Source: Nitrincola alkalisediminis (GTDB lineage Bacteria; Pseudomonadota; Gammaproteobacteria; Pseudomonadales; Balneatricaceae). From it: DNA of 64,000 bases. Below are positions 17,834-25,684 of this stretch, one piece after another. Numbering within the stretch: position 1 is the stretch's first letter; every line of letters begins with the position of its first letter. The stretch is from contig NZ_VYTY01000001.1 of assembly GCF_009821115.1 (NCBI RefSeq), forward strand, positions 434,001-498,000. Reading direction: 5' to 3'. The position numbers were made by a program, and so were the translations under genes. Under the pieces are notes generated by a model. The model was not told the origin of the DNA, searched no databases, and was given only the letters and a program-made list of their open reading frames with translations.

Positions 17834-18032
17834 AGCGATGTTTCTGATACCTGTCCTAGTTGATATTGCATAGCATCATAGCATTCGCGTGCGGTCAAGT
17901 TAACTGTCTTAAGAAAAATGAAATACGTTCCTATCTGTATGTTGGATTGCTTGCTTGCATATTCTTCCATCTGTTTATTAATACAATTTAATCATGATAT
18001 TGGTTGTTAATGATAAGGGTTTTAATCACATA

Positions 18033-18050
18033 ACATACAGATGTGTTTGT
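18033..18050. promoter_or_regulatory. Candidate TetR operator, upstream porin site
   Basis: ACATACA-GATG-TGTTTGT has the 7-4-7 layout. It lies 19 bp (start to start) before a second site, close to two helical turns, so two dimers could bind the same face. Its end overlaps the -35 box of the porin promoter. The surrounding gap 17834-18184 (351 bp) holds the TetR and porin control regions and no gene. Confidence 0.65.
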
Positions 18051-18075
18051 AAAATACATTACTGTATGTTAGATT
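18047..18075 (+). promoter_or_regulatory. Promoter of the porin gene with operator in its spacer
   Basis: TTGTAA (18047-18052), 17 bp, TAGATT (18070-18075). The spacer coincides with the operator at 18052-18069. This is the same design as the TRAP promoter at 14186-14214. Confidence 0.65.
18052..18069. promoter_or_regulatory. Candidate TetR operator in the porin promoter spacer
   Basis: AAATACA-TTAC-TGTATGT differs from the catabolic operon site at one arm base and has a near-identical spacer. It sits exactly between the -35 and -10 boxes. Confidence 0.75.
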
Positions 18076-18184
18076 TTAACAACTGCTGATGAGTTCTATT
18101 GCCGATCAACGTATCGATCTATAAATACCTTATCCAGTTACGTTTAAATGCTGATCAATAAATCTAAAAAAGATGGTAGTTAAC

Positions 18185-19243
18185 ATGAAACCAATACATA
18201 AATCCTGTCTTACGGTCGCTTTGGCTGCAGTTATTCCCAGTTTGAGTTATGCGGATGCAACGCTTTATGGATCATTTCGTTTAGGAATGTTCAAAACGGA
18301 TGATCGTTCCGCTGTCCTAGACGACTACGCTAGCCGTATCGGCATTCGAGGCACGGTTGATTTAGGGTTAGACAATACCAAAGGGATTTTCAATTGGGAG
18401 CAGGGTTTAAGCCTGAACACAGGGGCTTTGGGGGGAGGGCGTTATGCTCATGTCGGAGCCAAAGGGGATTGGGGAACGTTGATGGGAGGTAAGTTTGACC
18501 ATCCCACTTATGCGTATGTCGGGAATGTGAATGAGTTTGCAATGTCTGCCTTACCCACAGGACTGGATGTTGGCTATGTGGCAAATGGCAGTGATCCCAG
18601 AACGGGATTTCGTGCTGATCGTCGTGTCTCCAACTCAATTGGGTACATTTCTCCTAATCTGAATGGCCTTGAAGCCATGATTGTCGGCGTCTTTGCAGGA
18701 GAAACCTCGGGCAATGTGTTTGCCGGTCCCGCATCCACTCAAAAAGACAATGAAATTGATGGGTATAATTTGGGGGTTAAATACACCCTAAGCGATTTAA
18801 CACTTGCAACCGCGTATGGAGCCGTAAAATCAGGAAAAGACGCACAGGGTATGTATGGTGTCGACTCAAATTTATGGGGAGTGGCTGCACGTTACCGTTT
18901 AAATAATTTTAGATTTGCGGCCAAATACGAGCAGTCGAAAGATAAAGTTCGTAATCTGACCGACAAAGGCTATGCCTTGAATGCGGGCTATGAACTCAAT
19001 GGCTATGGTGCCTCCGTTGGTTTTGCTACCACTAAGCAGGATCAAGCCGACCGTGAGCGCTCCGCATCTGTAGAGCTGCATCGTCGTCTTGGGAATGCCG
19101 TTCTGGCCATTGGATACGTGAATTACAATGCTGCCGCTGTGAGCAATACCAACAGTTACAAGCAATACAATGATGAGCGGGCATTATTCCCAATCGTCGG
19201 CGGAAATGACACGGCCTATTTGACCTACCGTTTGCAGTTTTAA
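18185..19243 (+). CDS. Outer membrane porin (Gram-negative porin family)
   Basis: Trimeric beta-barrel channel of 352 residues after starting at ATG 18185, which gives a signal peptide ending at LSYA-DATLYG; the longer frame from 18173 adds four residues before it. The mature N-terminus DATLYGSFRLG and the C-terminal TAYLTYRLQF, ending in phenylalanine, are typical of Neisseria/Comamonas-type general porins. Alternating hydrophobic strands run through the protein. Two TetR operators and a matching promoter precede it, so it probably admits the aromatic substrate across the outer membrane. Confidence 0.9.
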   Translation: MKPIHKSCLTVALAAVIPSLSYADATLYGSFRLGMFKTDDRSAVLDDYASRIGIRGTVDLGLDNTKGIFNWEQGLSLNTGALGGGRYAHVGAKGDWGTLMGGKFDHPTYAYVGNVNEFAMSALPTGLDVGYVANGSDPRTGFRADRRVSNSIGYISPNLNGLEAMIVGVFAGETSGNVFAGPASTQKDNEIDGYNLGVKYTLSDLTLATAYGAVKSGKDAQGMYGVDSNLWGVAARYRLNNFRFAAKYEQSKDKVRNLTDKGYALNAGYELNGYGASVGFATTKQDQADRERSASVELHRRLGNAVLAIGYVNYNAAAVSNTNSYKQYNDERALFPIVGGNDTAYLTYRLQF

Positions 19244-19302
19244 TGATTTGATTTGGGTTGGAAATCAAATGATGAAAACTGATGTGTGAAGCAAACTTGA
19301 TG

Positions 19303-19351
19303 ATTGCACGGGCGTGATCTCAGGTATCCCCTTCTGCTTGAGACGTGCAAT
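19303..19351 (+). other. Imperfect stem-loop after the porin gene
   Basis: ATTGCACG (19303-19310) pairs with CGTGCAAT (19344-19351) and TCTCA pairs with TGAGA inside, with a bulge on the 5' side. With the terminator at 19374-19398 this forms a structured porin 3' end. Confidence 0.4.
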
Positions 19352-19373
19352 TGATTGGTGTTTGTTTTAACCC

Positions 19374-19398
19374 AAAGGCTTCCTTAGTGAAGCCTTTT
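19374..19398 (+). terminator. Terminator after the porin gene
   Basis: AAAGGCTTC-CTTAGT-GAAGCCTTT is a perfect 9-bp stem with a 6-base loop and a short T-run. It separates the porin from the convergent LysR gene. Confidence 0.75.
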
Positions 19399-19445
19399 GC
19401 CCGTCTAGTGTTAATGGAGATGTATTTGTGTCAATCAAAACACAT

Positions 19446-20402
19446 CTAAAACCCGATCACCTCATCCAACAAAGCTGAAATTTCATGACATGCAAAGTCA
19501 GGTTCTAAATAACGCTCCAAATGCGCATCGACAAAGGTTAAAAAGAGTTTAGCCGTTTTGCTGATTCGGCGGTCGCGTCGAACAATAAAGTGCCAGTGAC
19601 TTTCAATGGGTAGGGATTCAACAGGCAGAATTGCGATGCCTTTTTGGCCTTCAGGAATGACGTGTTGTGAGATCACAGCCACTCCCATTGAGGCTTCAAC
19701 GGCCACCCGAATCGCATCATTACTGGCAATTTGCATGCTTTTGGTTAATTGAATACCTTGGGTGCGCAGCCAGCTGTCGAATAGCATGCGTGTTGCTGAG
19801 CCAGGCTCTCTTAGTAAAAATCGTTCCTGAGTCAGCTCTTTAAGCGAAACTTGACTACGCTTATGAAACGGATGATGTGTGGGAGCAATGAGCACCAGTG
19901 GATTGCGTAAGAAGCGAGCGGCGGCGGCATGCTCCAGTGATGGAGGGTGGCTAAAAATATAGATATCGTCCAGTTGTTGGTTAAAGCGTGTCAGCATTTG
20001 TGCGCGATTGCCGATTTCCAATGTGATGTCGACGTCTGGAAAGGATTGGCTGAACGGGCCGAGCAGCTTGGGCAGCACGTATTGTGCTGTGTTGACCATG
20101 GCGATACTTAAGCGTCCTTGGTGGCCAAGTTGTAACTCACTGAGCGTGTCATTCAGCTCTTGGAAACGTCCAAGCAGTTCTTGGCACGCATTGTAGAGCG
20201 CAAGGCCTGCATCGGTCATTTGTAATTGGCCTTTGTGACTGACAAGTAAAGGCTCACCGACGGTTTCATTAAGGCGCTTAAGCTGCAAGGACACCGTGGG
20301 TTGCGTGAGGTGGAGGCGGCGTGCTGCTTCGCTGATGTTGCCTGCACGTACAACCGCAACATAGACCTCAAGCAGCCGGAAAGTAAGATGACGTAGATTC
20401 AT
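19446..20402 (-). CDS. LysR family transcriptional regulator
   Basis: DNA-binding regulator of 318 residues from the ATG at 20402 (a TTG two codons upstream is possible). The N-terminal winged helix-turn-helix includes AGNISEAARRLHLTQPTVSLQLKRL (about 20-44); the rest is the periplasmic-binding-protein-like effector domain. It is divergent from an SbtA-like bicarbonate transporter gene, an arrangement also known for CbbR/CmpR-type regulators, and probably controls that gene through the palindrome at 20417-20434. Effector unknown. Confidence 0.9.
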   Translation of the reverse strand: MNLRHLTFRLLEVYVAVVRAGNISEAARRLHLTQPTVSLQLKRLNETVGEPLLVSHKGQLQMTDAGLALYNACQELLGRFQELNDTLSELQLGHQGRLSIAMVNTAQYVLPKLLGPFSQSFPDVDITLEIGNRAQMLTRFNQQLDDIYIFSHPPSLEHAAAARFLRNPLVLIAPTHHPFHKRSQVSLKELTQERFLLREPGSATRMLFDSWLRTQGIQLTKSMQIASNDAIRVAVEASMGVAVISQHVIPEGQKGIAILPVESLPIESHWHFIVRRDRRISKTAKLFLTFVDAHLERYLEPDFACHEISALLDEVIGF

Positions 20403-20416
20403 GCTCAATATCCATG

Positions 20417-20434
20417 TATAGATAATTATCTATA
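20417..20434. promoter_or_regulatory. Palindromic LysR-type binding site between regulator and transporter
   Basis: TATAGATAATTATCTATA is a perfect 18-bp palindrome placed just before the LysR start and 86 bp before the transporter start. LysR proteins bind such interrupted dyads and often regulate divergent genes from one site. Confidence 0.7.
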
Positions 20435-20519
20435 ATAGGGTATTGGTTTTTTAATTAGTATAAATATTTTTAGTCAGCGACAATGCGCCATCTTTAACCC
20501 GAGTTAGGAGTAAAATGTC

Positions 20520-21458
20520 GTGCCGGATATCGTCGTGATGTTTTTTGTATTGGGCTTGGTGGCTGGACTCATCAAGTCTGACTTAGTGGTGCCCAAAGCC
20601 GCCTATGATTTGCTGAGTCTAATGCTGATGCTCACCATTGGCTTAAAAGGGGGCTTTGCCCTTTACGGTGAATTTCGCGTATCCATCTTACCTGAGCTGC
20701 TGTTATTGATGGTGGTGGGCGGTCTTATTCCCCTTGTTTTAGTGCCTATCCTTCGGTTCGCTGTTCAGCTTTCCAAGGCGAATGCGATCAGCTTGTCGGC
20801 ACACTACGGTTCCGTGAGTGCGGGTACGTTTGCGGTTGCATTGGCGTATATTCAAACACATCAGCTCGCCGTTGGTGCTGAAGTCACCCTCTATCTAGTC
20901 GCATTAGAGTTGCCTGCGATAGTGGTTGCCGTATTTTTATACCGTCGACATAATCAAGCCAGCCAAGGTGCAGTGAGCAGCAGTGTATGGCATGAGGCCT
21001 TTGCAAACCGAGGGGTTGTTTTACTCGTTGGCGGTCTGTTAATTGGCTATCTTTATGGGCCAGAGCAGGGCGTTGCAGTGACCGGTCTGTTAACTCAGGG
21101 CTTTCATGTGGTGTTAGCACTGTTTTTGCTGGACATGGGCCTTACCGCCGCTTTATCCTTACGTCCCTTTCCAAAATCCTCTTGGCGTTTGGCGCTGTTT
21201 GCGCTGTTAATCCCTTTTGCATTGGCATTCGTAGGGGTATTGGTTGGTAAAACCTTACAGCTACCCGAAGGGTCTACGCTGATTATAGCTAGCTTGTTTG
21301 CCAGTGCCTCGTATATTGCCGCACCCGCCATTATTCGTAATGTTATACCGGATGCCGATATGGGCTTGGCCATGTTTGCGGCATTAGGCATGACCTTTCC
21401 GATGAATGTGATTTTGGGAATACCGCTCTATCATCAATGGCTACAGTGGATGTATTAG
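20520..21458 (+). CDS. SbtA-like sodium-dependent bicarbonate transporter family protein
   Basis: Integral membrane protein of 312 residues with about ten hydrophobic helices, resembling the SbtA family (DUF897) known from cyanobacterial bicarbonate uptake. Supporting features are the N-terminal FFVLGLVAG, KGGFALYGE and the LSAHYGSVSAGTFAVA stretch (about 98-112), which contains the conserved substrate-binding region. The start is GTG 20520 with AGGAG at 20506-20510; an ATG five bases upstream is out of frame. In heterotrophs the transported ion is not always known; bicarbonate is an inference from family. Confidence 0.8.
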   Translation: MPDIVVMFFVLGLVAGLIKSDLVVPKAAYDLLSLMLMLTIGLKGGFALYGEFRVSILPELLLLMVVGGLIPLVLVPILRFAVQLSKANAISLSAHYGSVSAGTFAVALAYIQTHQLAVGAEVTLYLVALELPAIVVAVFLYRRHNQASQGAVSSSVWHEAFANRGVVLLVGGLLIGYLYGPEQGVAVTGLLTQGFHVVLALFLLDMGLTAALSLRPFPKSSWRLALFALLIPFALAFVGVLVGKTLQLPEGSTLIIASLFASASYIAAPAIIRNVIPDADMGLAMFAALGMTFPMNVILGIPLYHQWLQWMY

Positions 21459-21536
21459 ATCAATATGTTTTAGCTGAGTCCTTGAAAAATCGGTTTTAGA
21501 ACCCACTATAAAGACTTTATTCATCAAGGATATCCT

Positions 21537-22472
21537 ATGGCGAATGCATTAGTACTTGAAGATCTAAACAAAACTTACGCAAATGGATTTGTCGCCCTTA
21601 AAGGGATATCGCTTGAGGTAAAAGAAGGTGACTTTTTTGCCCTGCTGGGGCCGAACGGTGCTGGCAAGTCGACAACGCTGGGGATTGTTTCATCCCTGGT
21701 GAATAAAACCTCTGGGCGCGTCAAAATTTTTGGTTTTGATTTAGAAACGCAAACCGCCGATGCCAAAAAAATGCTGGGTGTGGTTCCGCAGGAATTTAAC
21801 TTTAATGCCTTTGAAAAGGTCATCGACATCGTCGTGACTCAAGCAGGCTTTTACGGCATCCCTAAGCGCATCGCCACCGAGCGTGCTGAGTTCTATTTGC
21901 GAAAGCTGGGTCTGTGGGAAAAGAAAAACCAAAGTGCCCGTATGCTCTCGGGGGGAATGAAGCGACGTTTAATGATTGCCCGAGCCTTGGTTCATGAGCC
22001 TAAGTTGCTGATTCTTGATGAGCCGACGGCGGGCGTTGATATTGAGCTGCGACGCTCAATGTGGGAGTTCCTGCGTGAAATTAATGCGCAGGGCACCACC
22101 ATTATTTTGACCACTCATTATTTGGAAGAAGCCGAGTCCTTGTGTCGTAACATTGCGATCATTGATAAAGGCAACATCATTGAAAACACCAGCATGCGCA
22201 GCCTACTGCTAAAGCTGAACACCGAGACGTTTATTCTGGACCTGAAGGATGAGCTACCCGATGCCTTGGCAATCAGTGGTTATGCGTTGCGCCAGATAGA
22301 TGCGCGCACAATAGAGGTCGATGTTGATAAAAACACCGGGTTAAATCGTGTTTTTCAGCAGTTGGCCGATCAAGGTGTAGAAGTGATGAGTATGCGCAAT
22401 AAATCCAATCGTTTAGAAGAGTTATTTGTGTCATTGGTCGAAAAGAATTTAGAAATGAAGGAGCTCGCATGA
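21537..22472 (+). CDS. yadG: ABC transporter ATP-binding protein (YadG-like)
   Basis: ATPase subunit of 311 residues for an ABC-2 type exporter. Walker A GPNGAGKST (about 38-46), signature LSGGMKRR (about 139-146), Walker B LLILDEPTAG (about 158-167) and the switch histidine in LTTHYLEEAE are all present. It overlaps the permease gene by four bases (ATGA), so the two form one transporter. Substrate of the YadGH family is not established. Confidence 0.9.
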   Translation: MANALVLEDLNKTYANGFVALKGISLEVKEGDFFALLGPNGAGKSTTLGIVSSLVNKTSGRVKIFGFDLETQTADAKKMLGVVPQEFNFNAFEKVIDIVVTQAGFYGIPKRIATERAEFYLRKLGLWEKKNQSARMLSGGMKRRLMIARALVHEPKLLILDEPTAGVDIELRRSMWEFLREINAQGTTIILTTHYLEEAESLCRNIAIIDKGNIIENTSMRSLLLKLNTETFILDLKDELPDALAISGYALRQIDARTIEVDVDKNTGLNRVFQQLADQGVEVMSMRNKSNRLEELFVSLVEKNLEMKELA

Positions 22473-23242
22473 GAGGTCAGTTGCTGTTCACTGCGTTCTG
22501 GACCATCCTGACGAAAGAAGTGCGTCGTTTTACGCGAATATGGGTGCAAACTCTGCTCCCCCCTGCGATTACAATGACCTTGTATTTTATTATTTTTGGT
22601 AATCTGATTGGCTCGCGCATTGGTGATATGGGTGGTTTTGCCTATATGGAGTACATCGCGCCGGGGTTAATCATGATGTCCGTTATTACCAACTCCTACG
22701 GCAATGTTGTGTCATCCTTTTTTGGTACAAAATTTCAACGGAACATTGAAGAGCTGCTCGTGGCGCCCATACCCAATTGGGTGATCTTGGCTGGTTATGT
22801 GGCAGGGGGAGCCGCCCGTGGTTTGGCAGTGGGGGTGATCGTTACGCTTCTATCCTTGTTTTTTACGAATCTCTCGATACATCACTTTTTTATTACGCTC
22901 AGCACCGTTATCTTGACGGCCATTGTCTTTTCATTAGGCGGCTTTATTAATGCGGTGTATGCCAATACATTTGATGATATTTCGATTGTTCCGACGTTTA
23001 TCCTAACGCCCTTAACCTATTTGGGGGGTGTTTTTTACTCTATTGCCTTATTACCTGGCTTCTGGCAGACCGTTTCTCAATTTAATCCTATACTCTATAT
23101 GGTGAACAGTTTCCGCTATGGATTATTGGGTGTCAGTGATATTAATATCGGTTTTGCCTTTATGATGATTATTGGCTTTATTCTAGTGTTAGCTGCGTTT
23201 GCGATGCATTTGTTGAATACGGGTAAGGGGATTCGTCACTGA
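22469..23242 (+). CDS. yadH: ABC-2 type permease (YadH-like)
   Basis: Membrane subunit of 257 residues with six hydrophobic segments and the ABC-2 features FWTILTKEVRRFTRIW near the N-terminus and LTPLTYLGGVFYS (about 178-190). It is translationally coupled to the upstream ATPase. Its last base is shared with the first base of queF (TGATG), so all three may be cotranscribed. Confidence 0.9.
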   Translation: MRGQLLFTAFWTILTKEVRRFTRIWVQTLLPPAITMTLYFIIFGNLIGSRIGDMGGFAYMEYIAPGLIMMSVITNSYGNVVSSFFGTKFQRNIEELLVAPIPNWVILAGYVAGGAARGLAVGVIVTLLSLFFTNLSIHHFFITLSTVILTAIVFSLGGFINAVYANTFDDISIVPTFILTPLTYLGGVFYSIALLPGFWQTVSQFNPILYMVNSFRYGLLGVSDINIGFAFMMIIGFILVLAAFAMHLLNTGKGIRH

Positions 23243-24066
23243 TGAGCGATCATGAAATCATTAAGCAGTCTCCTTTAGGGCAGGGTACGGCCTATGTTAA
23301 TACCTATGACCCTAGCTTACTCTACCCCATTTCGCGCCAAATCAGTTGGGATGAAAAGGGCGTGAATCGGGCCTCTTTACCTTTCAGAGGCGTGGATATT
23401 TGGAATGCATTCGAGGTATCTTGGTTAAACCCTAAGGGTAAGCCGATTGTAAGGATTGCCGAGTTTCGGATACCGTCGCATTCGCCCAATATCATTGAAT
23501 CGAAATCCTTTAAGTTGTATTTGAACTCATTCAATTTAACGTGTTTTGCCTCTGAGTCGGATGTTGTGGCGCTGATGCGCAGGGATTTATCTGCCGCTGC
23601 TGGCGCGACCGTGCAGGTGCAGCTTAGTAAGCTCGATGCTGCTCCGCCCTTTGAACGCTTTCAAGGGGAGTGTTTAGATGAGCTTGACGTTGAGGTCACG
23701 CATTATCAACCCAACCCTCAGCTGTTACGTGCCGGATCACGCATTGTCGATGAAAGCCTGTACAGTCATCTATTGAAGTCGAACTGCCCGGTCACGGGGC
23801 AGCCTGACTGGGCCAGTATACAAATTCGTTATAAGGGCCCCGCGCTGGACAGGGCAGGTCTGCTCGCTTACCTCATTTCCTATCGTGAAAAAGGGGACTT
23901 TCATGAGCAGTGTGTTGAAACTATATTTATGGATATATGGCAGCAGTGCAAACCACAAAAGCTAACCGTGTATGCACGTTATGTGCGACGTGGAGGGCTG
24001 GATATTAATCCTTACCGTTCTAGCTTAGACAGTTTGCCAAGAAACTGCCGTTTATCGCGCCAATAA
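23242..24066 (+). CDS. queF: NADPH-dependent 7-cyano-7-deazaguanine reductase
   Basis: Reduces preQ0 to preQ1 in queuosine biosynthesis. The 274-residue length and two-domain layout fit the long (E. coli-like) QueF. The conserved ESKSFKLYLNSFN (about 87-99) and the catalytic cysteine in KSNCPVTGQPDW (about 177-188) are visible, as is the C-terminal YARYVRRGGLDINPYRS. It overlaps the ABC permease gene by one base. Confidence 0.95.
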   Translation: MSDHEIIKQSPLGQGTAYVNTYDPSLLYPISRQISWDEKGVNRASLPFRGVDIWNAFEVSWLNPKGKPIVRIAEFRIPSHSPNIIESKSFKLYLNSFNLTCFASESDVVALMRRDLSAAAGATVQVQLSKLDAAPPFERFQGECLDELDVEVTHYQPNPQLLRAGSRIVDESLYSHLLKSNCPVTGQPDWASIQIRYKGPALDRAGLLAYLISYREKGDFHEQCVETIFMDIWQQCKPQKLTVYARYVRRGGLDINPYRSSLDSLPRNCRLSRQ

Positions 24067-24080
24067 TTGATGAGGTGTAT

Positions 24081-24641
24081 ATGCAAGCGCTCGATCTACT
24101 GTTAACGCGTGTGTCTTCGCCGGTATTAGATGAGCCAGCGCCAACACCCGAACAACTGGATTTGATTTTTCGTGCAGCGTTTAGAGCACCGGATCACGGT
24201 GGTTTACGTCCCTATCGTTTTTTGCAGATTGAAGGGCAGGGGCGTGAGCGCTTAGGAAAGGTGTTCGTTGAAGCGGCGCGTGTCGAGAATCCAGCAATTA
24301 CCGATGCTGAGTTGGATAAGTTGGCGGGGAATCCTTTGCGAGCGCCTATGATTCTAGTGGCAATTGCCTGTTTACAAGATCACCCGAAGGTTCCCTTAAT
24401 CGAGCAGCAAATTACGGCAGGCTGTGCGGCGCACAGTATGATTTTGGCCGCGTTTGCTCAAGGGATCGACTCAATATGGCGCAGTGGGGCAATGGCCTTT
24501 AATCGCGATGTGCATCGTCTTTTGGGACTTGAGGCGAACGAAGAAATCATTGGGTTTATTTATATGGGAAAAGCACGGAAACATCGTGTGGTTCCTTGTC
24601 CTTCACCCGGAGAGTTTGTTCAACGTTGGGGGCATGCATGA
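24081..24641 (+). CDS. Nitroreductase family protein (YdjA-like)
   Basis: FMN-dependent oxidoreductase of 186 residues; the short form is typical for YdjA. The motif RAPDHGGLRPYRF (about 33-45) binds FMN, and the C-terminal part ends with YMGKARKH, the usual last flavin contact. I take ATG 24081 with GAGG at 24072-24075; a GTG two codons earlier is possible. Physiological substrate unknown. Its stop overlaps the start of the thioesterase gene. Confidence 0.88.
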   Translation: MQALDLLLTRVSSPVLDEPAPTPEQLDLIFRAAFRAPDHGGLRPYRFLQIEGQGRERLGKVFVEAARVENPAITDAELDKLAGNPLRAPMILVAIACLQDHPKVPLIEQQITAGCAAHSMILAAFAQGIDSIWRSGAMAFNRDVHRLLGLEANEEIIGFIYMGKARKHRVVPCPSPGEFVQRWGHA

Positions 24642-25093
24642 ATAATAAACAAGTCGCTGCTTTTTTTGACGAAATTAAAGCGCAAATCCCGTTAATCAAC
24701 GCCATGGAGTTGCAAGATTTGCTGTATGACGGGCATGGGTTGAGCCTGCATGCCCCCTTATCACCGAATATTAATGATAAAGGCACGGGCTTTGGCGGTT
24801 CCTTAGCGGCTCTGGCAACCTTGTCCGGTTGGTGTTTAACCAGCCTTTACGCCCGAGATGCCAATTTACAGGCTGGGGTGGTGATTGCCGAAAGTCATAT
24901 ACGCTATCTTGCACCGGTGACCAGTCACTTCACGGCAAATGTTAACCTGCCCAGTGCTGATGTTTGCAAAGCCTTTATTCGTGATCTTCGTGATCAAGGT
25001 AAAGCTAAGTGGACATTAGATGTCGATATTTACGATGCGAAGGGGCACGCGCTGAGTTTAATTGGAACCTACGTGGCGCGCATGCCCACTTAA
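24638..25093 (+). CDS. YiiD C-terminal domain-like thioesterase
   Basis: Hot-dog fold protein of 151 residues resembling the C-terminal domain of YiiD, a putative thioesterase. The pattern NDKGTGFGGSLAALATLSGW (about 46-65) and ESHIRYLAPV (about 86-95) match that domain. It overlaps the nitroreductase gene by four bases (ATGA). Unlike E. coli YiiD it lacks the N-terminal acetyltransferase domain. Substrate unknown. Confidence 0.75.
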   Translation: MNNKQVAAFFDEIKAQIPLINAMELQDLLYDGHGLSLHAPLSPNINDKGTGFGGSLAALATLSGWCLTSLYARDANLQAGVVIAESHIRYLAPVTSHFTANVNLPSADVCKAFIRDLRDQGKAKWTLDVDIYDAKGHALSLIGTYVARMPT

Positions 25094-25104
25094 TGCTGTT
25101 GAGT

Positions 25105-25665
25105 TTAAGGGGTGACGCGTGTCACCCGCTCAATCACGATGTTGTCAGACGGGACATTCTGATGCATGCCTTTACGCTGGGTCGAAACACGCTCAATCTG
25201 ATCCACAACGTCCATGCCTTTTACGACCTCACCAAAGACCGCGTAGCCAAAGCGACCTGGTGCGCCATTCAAGTTTGGATTGTTGGCGGTATTAATAAAA
25301 AACTGCGACGTGGCACTGTGCGGTGCATTGGTACGAGCCATGGCAATGGTCCCGCGTTGGTTGGCGATCCCATTTTCTGACTCATTTTGCACAGCGGCAT
25401 TTGTTGCTTTTTGCTGCATTTGCTCGTTAAAACCGCCGCCTTGAATCATAAAGCCAGGAATGACTCGATGGAAAATGAGGCCGTTGTAATAACCTGCATC
25501 GACATAAGCCAAAAAATTGGCCACGGTTAAGGGTGAACGTTCATCGTACAATTGTATCTCGATTGCGCCTTTGTTGGTTTCCATAAGGACCCGTGTGTCC
25601 GCTTGGGTAATAGACGCAAAGCTCACGAGACAAAGGGTTGAGAGTGCAAAAAATAGCTTCCGCAT
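25105..25665 (-). CDS. ppiA: Periplasmic peptidyl-prolyl cis-trans isomerase A
   Basis: Cyclophilin-type proline isomerase of 186 residues. The start at ATG 25665 gives a signal peptide MRKLFFALSTLCLVSFA ending near TQA-DTRV; a nine-residue longer frame would disrupt it. Core motifs are FHRVIPGFMIQGGG (about 64-77) with the catalytic arginine, and SQFFINTANN (about 117-126). The 3' end contains the hairpin GGGTGAC-GCGT-GTCACCC over its last codons. Confidence 0.93.
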   Translation of the reverse strand: MRKLFFALSTLCLVSFASITQADTRVLMETNKGAIEIQLYDERSPLTVANFLAYVDAGYYNGLIFHRVIPGFMIQGGGFNEQMQQKATNAAVQNESENGIANQRGTIAMARTNAPHSATSQFFINTANNPNLNGAPGRFGYAVFGEVVKGMDVVDQIERVSTQRKGMHQNVPSDNIVIERVTRVTP

Positions 25666-25684
25666 GTAAAAATACCTTAATTCC

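Noticed and set aside
17921-17942. Seventh TetR operator upstream of the TetR gene
   Set aside because: AAATACG and TGTATGT arms are present but the spacer is 8 bp, not 4; I keep only a half site.
25110-25127. Hairpin GGGTGAC-GCGT-GTCACCC at the end of ppiA
   Set aside because: It lies within the coding codons and has no T-run on either side, so I do not call it a terminator.
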